A stretch of 10,938 bases of DNA. Origin: Hyphomicrobiales bacterium. Lineage in GTDB: Bacteria; Pseudomonadota; Alphaproteobacteria; Rhizobiales; UBA4765. Where the stretch lies: contig JAIYEB010000334.1 in NCBI GenBank assembly GCA_027487195.1, forward strand, positions 1-10,938, in the 5' to 3' direction. Shown here piece by piece: positions 6,817-10,938 of this stretch. Numbering within the stretch: position 1 is the first letter of the stretch; each line of letters begins with the position of its first letter. Below the pieces are notes generated by a model that saw only the letters and a list, made by a program, of their open reading frames with translations, made no database searches and was not told the DNA's origin. A program made the position numbers and the translations under genes.

Positions 6817-7233
6817 CTAGCGCTTGGCGAGCAGGTCTCGGATCTCGCCCAGGAGCTTCACATCAGCCGGCGGCTCTGCAGGCGCTGCAGGTGCCGCTTC
6901 TTCGGCCTTCTTCAGCTTGTTCATGCCCTTGATGGCGAGGAACAGAATCCAGGCCACAATGAGGAAGTTGATGCAGATCGTAATGAAGCTGCCCCAGGCG
7001 ATCACGGCGCCCTGCTTGCGCGCTTCAACGAGCGTGGTTGCGGTCACCGACTTGCTGAAAGACAGGAAGTAGTTGCTGAAATCGAGACCACCGGTGAGCA
7101 TGCCGATGATGGGCATGAAAATGTCACCGACCATCGATTCGATAATCTTGCCGAACGCTGCGCCGATAATGACGCCGACCGCTAGGTCGACAACGTTGCC
7201 CCTCAGGGCGAATTTCTTGAACTCTTCCAACAT
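6817..7233 (-). CDS. mscL: Large-conductance mechanosensitive channel MscL
   Basis: This inner-membrane channel opens under membrane tension at hypo-osmotic shock and releases small solutes. The 138-residue protein (E. coli MscL has 136) starts with the amphipathic helix MLEEFKKFALRGN. TM1 is about 14-42, with RGNVVDLAVGVIIGAAFGK almost identical to E. coli; the pore-gate residues Leu17 and Val21 match Leu19 and Val23 there. A periplasmic loop (about 43-76) and TM2 (about 77-101) follow. The C-terminal helix VKLLGEIRDLLAKR is joined by an Ala/Pro/Glu-rich linker (AEEAAPAAPAEPPAD). The ATG at 7233 has AGGGG six bases upstream (7240-7244). The gene is monocistronic: it has its own terminator at 6724-6747 and diverges from pyk. 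Nothing essential is missing. Confidence 0.97.
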   Translation of the reverse strand: MLEEFKKFALRGNVVDLAVGVIIGAAFGKIIESMVGDIFMPIIGMLTGGLDFSNYFLSFSKSVTATTLVEARKQGAVIAWGSFITICINFLIVAWILFLAIKGMNKLKKAEEAAPAAPAEPPADVKLLGEIRDLLAKR

Positions 7234-7279
7234 TTTTGTCCCCTGTATGCCGTCCCGCCTTGAGGCAGTGTCCGATGCT

Positions 7280-7297
7280 GAGCCATGGCATTGGCTC
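7280..7297 (-). repeat. Inverted repeat in the probable mscL leader
   Basis: GAGCCA-TGGCAT-TGGCTC is a perfect 6-bp inverted repeat with a 6-base spacer, about 50 bases upstream of the mscL start and downstream of its candidate promoter. It could fold in the leader RNA or be a protein site. Nothing identifies a ligand or regulator. Confidence 0.25.
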
Positions 7298-7315
7298 GGG
7301 CTGCTTCCCGCCAGA

Positions 7316-7345
7316 ACTAGGGCCTGCGTCGCACCGGGTTGTCAA
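7316..7345 (-). promoter_or_regulatory. Candidate mscL promoter
   Basis: On the minus strand a perfect TTGACA (7340-7345) is followed after 18 bases by CCTAGT (7316-7321, 3 of 6 to TATAAT). Alphaproteobacterial promoters often have a strong -35 and a loose -10, so this is plausible. It gives a leader of roughly 75 bases. No comparable promoter for the divergent pyk gene was found in 7234-7484. Confidence 0.33.
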
Positions 7346-7484
7346 TTCTGTGCAGTTTCGTGCGTGGCGCGGCCTGACGGTTCTCGGATTTTCTGCTCAG
7401 AAGCCATTCTTATCACTTGCTGTTCGCTGCCGGGGAGGCGACGAATAGAACGAGCACGAACCAGTCCAGCACACAAAGGTTGCA

Positions 7485-8906
7485 ATGTCCCTAGACCGCC
7501 CGAAGACTCGAATCATTGCAACCCTTGGCCCTGCAAGCGCACGCAAGGAGACGATTGCTGCTCTTTACCGGGCTGGCGCGTCCGTGTTCCGGCTGAACTT
7601 CAGCCATGGAACCCATGAACAGCATAAGTCTGTCTATGACGCGATCCGCGCCGTGGAGGCCGATGTTGGCCGCCCGATTGCGGTGATGGCTGATCTCCAG
7701 GGGCCCAAGCTCCGGGTTGGCACGTTCAAGGGGACGTCAGCGCGGATCAGCTACAACTCGACCTTCATTCTCGATTCCGATCCAACGCCCGGCGACGAAA
7801 ATCGTGTCTTCCTGCCGCATCCAGAAATCCTGGAAGCTCTGGCACCGGGCCACAGGCTCTTGATCGACGATGGGCGACTGCGCCTTGATGTTGTTTCGGT
7901 TTCACCTGGCAAGGCTGAAACAAAGGTGGTCGTGCCTGGCATAATTTCAGACCGCAAGGGCGTTAGCCTTCCCGATACCGTCATCAAGACGACGGCGCTG
8001 ACCGAGAAAGATCATCGCGATCTCGCCTTCGCGCTTTCGCTCAATGTCGATTGGGTGGCCCTGTCGTTTGTTCAGCGCCCGGAAGACCTGGATGAAGCAC
8101 GCGCCATCATCGGCAATCAGGCGCTTTTGTTGGCGAAGATCGAGAAACCTTCGGCGATTTCGCAGATCGAGGCCATCATCGAACGCTCGGATGGCGTGAT
8201 GGTGGCGCGAGGCGATCTTGGCGTCGAGTTGCCGCCGGAGGATGTCCCGCCACTGCAGAAGCGGATCGTGCGCCTGTCGCGCCTGATCGGTCGCCCCGTG
8301 GTCGTCGCAACCCAGATGCTGGAGAGCATGACATCAGCTGCGGTTCCAACCAGAGCGGAAGCCTCCGACGTTGCAAACGCGGTTTATGACGGTGCGGACG
8401 CCGTCATGCTTTCGGCAGAAACGGCATCCGGCAACCATCCCGTTCCCGCCGTGATGATGATGCGTCGCATCATCGACAAGGTCGAGGCGGACCCGCTCTG
8501 GAAAACAATCGTGGCTATCGAGGAGCCTTATGATGGCGCGATCGATGTCCCTGAAGCCATCGGGCGCGCGGCAGCTGACATTGGTACAGCCGTTGGCGCG
8601 GATGCGATTGCCTGCTTCACCACGTCTGGCAAGACCGCGATCAGGGTGGCGCGGGTCCGCCCGTCCGTGCCGATCCTGTGTCTTGCGCCCACAATGTCGG
8701 TCTGTCGGCGCACCATGATGGTCTACGGCGTCACCGCAGCCCTCTCGCGCGATGTCACCACATTCGAGGATGTTGTCGCCCAGGCCATCGAGCTTGCAAC
8801 CTCAATCGGCGCTGCGGAGTCCGGCGGGCGTGTTGTGATCACAGCCGGAATTCCCTTCGGCAAGCTTGGCTCGACCAACACATTGCGCGTGGCCGTTGTT
8901 GCATAG
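7485..8906 (+). CDS. pyk: Pyruvate kinase
   Basis: This cytoplasmic enzyme catalyses the last step of glycolysis: phosphoenolpyruvate plus ADP gives pyruvate plus ATP. The 473-residue protein is full length. Visible motifs are ATLGPAS near the start, RLNFSHG (36-42) with Arg36, Asn38 and Ser40, DLQGPKLR (70-77), the small B domain between about 78 and 168, catalytic Lys218 and metal-binding Glu220 in LLAKIEKPSAI, metal-binding Asp244 in ARGDLGVELP, ATQMLESM (275-282) and PTRAEASDVANAVYDGADAVMLSAETA. The C-terminal domain (from about 345) has CFTTSGKTAIRVARVRP, the region that forms the effector phosphate pocket in allosteric relatives. ATG 7485 has AAAGG five bases upstream (7475-7479). The next gene begins 27 bases after the stop with no terminator between, so read-through into the signalling genes is possible. 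Confidence 0.97.
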   Translation: MSLDRPKTRIIATLGPASARKETIAALYRAGASVFRLNFSHGTHEQHKSVYDAIRAVEADVGRPIAVMADLQGPKLRVGTFKGTSARISYNSTFILDSDPTPGDENRVFLPHPEILEALAPGHRLLIDDGRLRLDVVSVSPGKAETKVVVPGIISDRKGVSLPDTVIKTTALTEKDHRDLAFALSLNVDWVALSFVQRPEDLDEARAIIGNQALLLAKIEKPSAISQIEAIIERSDGVMVARGDLGVELPPEDVPPLQKRIVRLSRLIGRPVVVATQMLESMTSAAVPTRAEASDVANAVYDGADAVMLSAETASGNHPVPAVMMMRRIIDKVEADPLWKTIVAIEEPYDGAIDVPEAIGRAAADIGTAVGADAIACFTTSGKTAIRVARVRPSVPILCLAPTMSVCRRTMMVYGVTAALSRDVTTFEDVVAQAIELATSIGAAESGGRVVITAGIPFGKLGSTNTLRVAVVA

Positions 8907-8928
8907 AAGGATACGGTTTGCGTTCACC

Positions 8929-8959
8929 CGGCGTTGAGACAATCCCGTCATAAACGCCG
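8929..8959 (+). repeat. Inverted repeat at the start of the receiver gene after pyk
   Basis: CGGCGTT (8929-8935) and AACGCCG (8953-8959) form a perfect 7-bp inverted repeat with a 17-base spacer. The left arm contains the TTG start candidate at 8934; the right arm ends one base before the GTG candidate at 8961. It might form an RNA hairpin controlling which start is used. Confidence 0.3.
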
Positions 8960-9521
8960 TGTGGTCACTTCAAGAAGAATACAGGATCTTTCGGTCGTCC
9001 TCGGCGACCCGAACAGTTTCTCGAGACAGATCGTCCGCTCGGCCCTGGGTGGTTATGGCGTCCGGCGCATCGCGGATTGTCGTGATGGGTTCGAGGTCAT
9101 CGAGGCCGTTCAGCGCTTTATTCCCAGCGTGGTCGTTATTGATTACCAGCTGACGGGTCTTGATGCGCTGGAAGTGACGCGCATGATGCGTCGTGGGGCC
9201 AGCACCCAGATGCTCCCGGTCGTCGTGATGTCGGCAATGCCATCCCGCTCACTCGTGATTGCTGCGATCATGGAGGGCGCCCATGAGTTTGTGGCCAAGC
9301 CGTTCTCGTCGCAGACGCTGTTTGAACGTGTGTCGCGCTCGGTCTTTGTGCCACGGCAATTCTTGCGTACCCGGACGTTCTTTGGCCCGGCGCCTTATGA
9401 TCAGGCCCTGCGCGAGCCCCTGGAAAGGGAAGTTACATCACTGAACGCCACTGGAGCGCTTCCAGCGATGAAGCAGGCGTTCAACGTCAAAGAAGACGAG
9501 ATCGAGTTCGTATCGATCTGA
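8934..9521 (+). CDS. Receiver-only response regulator with unassigned C-terminal tail
   Basis: This 195-residue cytoplasmic protein has a receiver domain (about 18-138) and a tail of about 57 residues without a recognisable output domain. The phosphorylation site is complete: Asp25 in LGDPN, Asp70 in VVVIDYQLTG, Ser100 in VMSAMPSR, and Lys122-Pro123 in FVAKPFS. The tail is polar and ends acidic (KEDEIEFVSI). The start is uncertain: the frame opens after the pyk stop with TTG 8934 or GTG 8961 as the only plausible starts before the domain, and neither has a clear ribosome site. The gene lies 27 bases after pyk and 29 bases before a membrane sensor gene on the same strand. Partnership with that sensor, as phospho-acceptor or modulator, is inferred from position. 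It may act by protein contact rather than by DNA binding. Confidence 0.85.
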   Translation: MRQSRHKRRVVTSRRIQDLSVVLGDPNSFSRQIVRSALGGYGVRRIADCRDGFEVIEAVQRFIPSVVVIDYQLTGLDALEVTRMMRRGASTQMLPVVVMSAMPSRSLVIAAIMEGAHEFVAKPFSSQTLFERVSRSVFVPRQFLRTRTFFGPAPYDQALREPLEREVTSLNATGALPAMKQAFNVKEDEIEFVSI

Positions 9522-9550
9522 AAGCCGCAAACACGGTCTTAACGTCTGGA

Positions 9551-10938
9551 ATGCATAGTCGCTCCAGCCCGTGGCCAGAGTTTTTGCGTATGCCAGTGAC
9601 TTCTACCCTCGTCACGTTCTTTCGCTCGATGCGGGGTCTGATCGCGCTCTGCTTGGCGATCGCAACGATCCCTGTGGGTCTGTTTGCCGCCTGGGATGCG
9701 CAGCGCATGGCCACGACAATTCGGGCTGAGATGATGGAAGACGCGCAGGCGCGAAGCTTGTTGCTGACGCGGCGGATCCAAAATCGCCTGGATGGGGCAC
9801 GCGAGACCCTTGAGGCTCTTTCAAGGCAGCCCGAGATCCGATTTGGCGACATGGAGGCCTGCAGCACTGCGCTCGCCAGCTACCTCCAGATCTTTAGGGC
9901 ACGCTACACAACCTTTGGGTTGAACCGCGTCGGGCTCCCCGGCACGTGTACACCGGACTGGCAGCCGGGCTCCCCGGTCCGCCGGCTCTTCGACGATGAC
10001 GAGCGTCTGAGAAACCCGGACCTGGTCACGAAAATGTTGCTCGGCACATTTACGCGCAAGCCGACGGTCATCGTCTCCAAAACCGTCCATGACGCAGAAG
10101 GCGTACGGACTGGTCTGCTTGGTGTGGGGCTCGATCTTGAAGCCGTGACGCGCGATCTGATGCCCCGGGCGGATGATGGGCCGTATGCGGTTTTCATCGT
10201 CAATGACCAAGGAGCGATCTACTCTGCCAGTGGCATTCGCTCTGAGAAACCGATTCATGCGGGCACGACGCGCCTGTCCGAACTCGACCCCCGCGAAGAA
10301 GTCGCTCGCAGTTCGATCGACATCATTCCTGGCGGGCTGCACGTGGTCGTCACGCACCCTCAGGGCTTGATCGCGCAACGGGTGGCTGGCAAGATTCTCA
10401 CCTACGCGTCCTACTTCCTGCTCGGATTGGCCATAACAGTGCTGACCCTGATTTGGGTTGTGCGCTCGGCGATCCTTGTCTGGATCAATGCCATCGCTGA
10501 TGTCGTCGGTCGCCTGTCGCGCGGCGAGCGCAACGTGCGCATCTCCAGGACCCCGGACGACAGCGAGCTCGGACGACTTGCCGGCGAAGTCGATCGCCTG
10601 TCGCAGACGCTGCACAGGAAGGAACGCCAGCTCGAGGAAATGGAAACCCGGCTTTACGAAGCGCTGGAACTGATCGACGACGGCTTTGCCATTTTCGACC
10701 GCGACGACAGGCTGATCCTTTGGAACTCCAAATACGAGATCATGTACGATAAGTCGCGAAAGGCCATTCGCGCTGGCGTGACGTTCGAGGAGTTGATCCG
10801 GGAAGGTGTCGCCAACGGGCAGTACATCAAGGCGGGCGAGGATCCGGAAGGCTTCATTGCCGATCGGTTGGCCGCACATCGTGTCCCGCAGGGTGCCATT
10901 GAGCAGGAGCTGCCCAACGGTCGCTGGATGCGCGTCAA
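9551..10938 (+). CDS. Membrane sensor protein: periplasmic sensor, HAMP, PAS (3' partial)
   Basis: This is a transmembrane signal receptor whose output domain lies beyond the window. The 462 visible residues show a first membrane segment (about 28-47, LIALCLAIATIPVGLFAAW), a periplasmic region (48-281) that looks like a Cache-type ligand domain, a second membrane segment (about 282-306, ILTYASYFLLGLAITVLTLIWVV), a HAMP linker (about 307-355) with DDSELGRLAGEVDRL, a short coiled coil (350-372), and a PAS domain from about 372 (LIDDGFAIFDRDDRLILWNSKY) still running at the edge. Two periplasmic cysteines (Cys104, Cys133) could form a disulfide. ATG 9551 is the first ATG in frame, with GGA directly before it; ATG 9590 is an alternative with GAG nine bases upstream. 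PAS domains of this kind usually precede a histidine kinase or a GGDEF/EAL domain. The receiver neighbour favours a kinase, but this cannot be seen here. Confidence 0.85.
   Translation, partial: MHSRSSPWPEFLRMPVTSTLVTFFRSMRGLIALCLAIATIPVGLFAAWDAQRMATTIRAEMMEDAQARSLLLTRRIQNRLDGARETLEALSRQPEIRFGDMEACSTALASYLQIFRARYTTFGLNRVGLPGTCTPDWQPGSPVRRLFDDDERLRNPDLVTKMLLGTFTRKPTVIVSKTVHDAEGVRTGLLGVGLDLEAVTRDLMPRADDGPYAVFIVNDQGAIYSASGIRSEKPIHAGTTRLSELDPREEVARSSIDIIPGGLHVVVTHPQGLIAQRVAGKILTYASYFLLGLAITVLTLIWVVRSAILVWINAIADVVGRLSRGERNVRISRTPDDSELGRLAGEVDRLSQTLHRKERQLEEMETRLYEALELIDDGFAIFDRDDRLILWNSKYEIMYDKSRKAIRAGVTFEELIREGVANGQYIKAGEDPEGFIADRLAAHRVPQGAIEQELPNGRWMRV

Noticed and set aside
7234..7484. Small gene or RNA in the mscL-pyk gap
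   Set aside because: No open frame with a ribosome site and no recognisable RNA fold beyond the short inverted repeat at 7280-7297; it is best read as a divergent promoter region.
9821..10879. 352-residue open frame on the minus strand
   Set aside because: It lies wholly antisense to the sensor gene, whose plus-strand translation shows clear membrane, HAMP and PAS features; its own translation has no recognisable domain and is a GC-rich shadow.

Overview
The window looks like chromosomal DNA of an alphaproteobacterium. The basis is high GC (about 60% by eye), a FixL/FixJ-type oxygen-style two-component pair, a fused FbpB-type ferric permease, and TTGACA-like promoters with GGAG or AGGGG ribosome sites. 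The genus cannot be read from the sequence. Genes fill nearly all of it. The longest stretch without a gene is 7234-7484 (251 bases), between mscL and the pyruvate kinase gene. I saw no tRNA, rRNA, CRISPR array, transposase or phage gene.

Layout. (1) Plus strand, 1-3016: the 3' part of a binding-protein-dependent iron(III)-type ABC importer, with a fused two-domain permease (cut by the window start) overlapping the ATPase gene by one base. A substrate-binding protein is expected upstream, outside the window. (2) Minus strand, 5353 down to 3093: a signalling operon of a soluble PAS histidine kinase resembling FixL, a FixJ/LuxR-type response regulator, and a stand-alone receiver protein behind a 136-base leader holding three perfect small hairpins. 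(3) Minus strand, 6619-5432: a class I PLP aminotransferase. (4) Minus strand, 7233-6817: mscL, the large mechanosensitive channel, followed by a strong intrinsic terminator. (5) Plus strand, from 7485: pyruvate kinase, then a receiver-only response regulator and a membrane sensor (periplasmic domain, HAMP, PAS) that runs off the end of the window. The gaps are only 27 and 29 bases, so these three may share a transcript.

How they work together. The FixL-like kinase keeps, in ungapped register, the heme-ligand histidine and distal-pocket arginine and leucine of Bradyrhizobium FixL, so oxygen or redox sensing is a reasoned prediction. FixJ-like phosphorylation would drive transcription. The small receiver could be a FixT-like feedback brake or a phosphate sink. 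The second signalling pair, behind pyk, has a receiver without a DNA-binding domain and a sensor whose output domain lies beyond the window. The importer, aminotransferase, MscL and pyruvate kinase are ordinary housekeeping or transport genes.

Nothing here is clearly a wholly new system. The parts most worth a second look are the structured leader of the stand-alone receiver, the hairpin sitting on the kinase start codon, and the two receiver-only regulators beside sensor genes.
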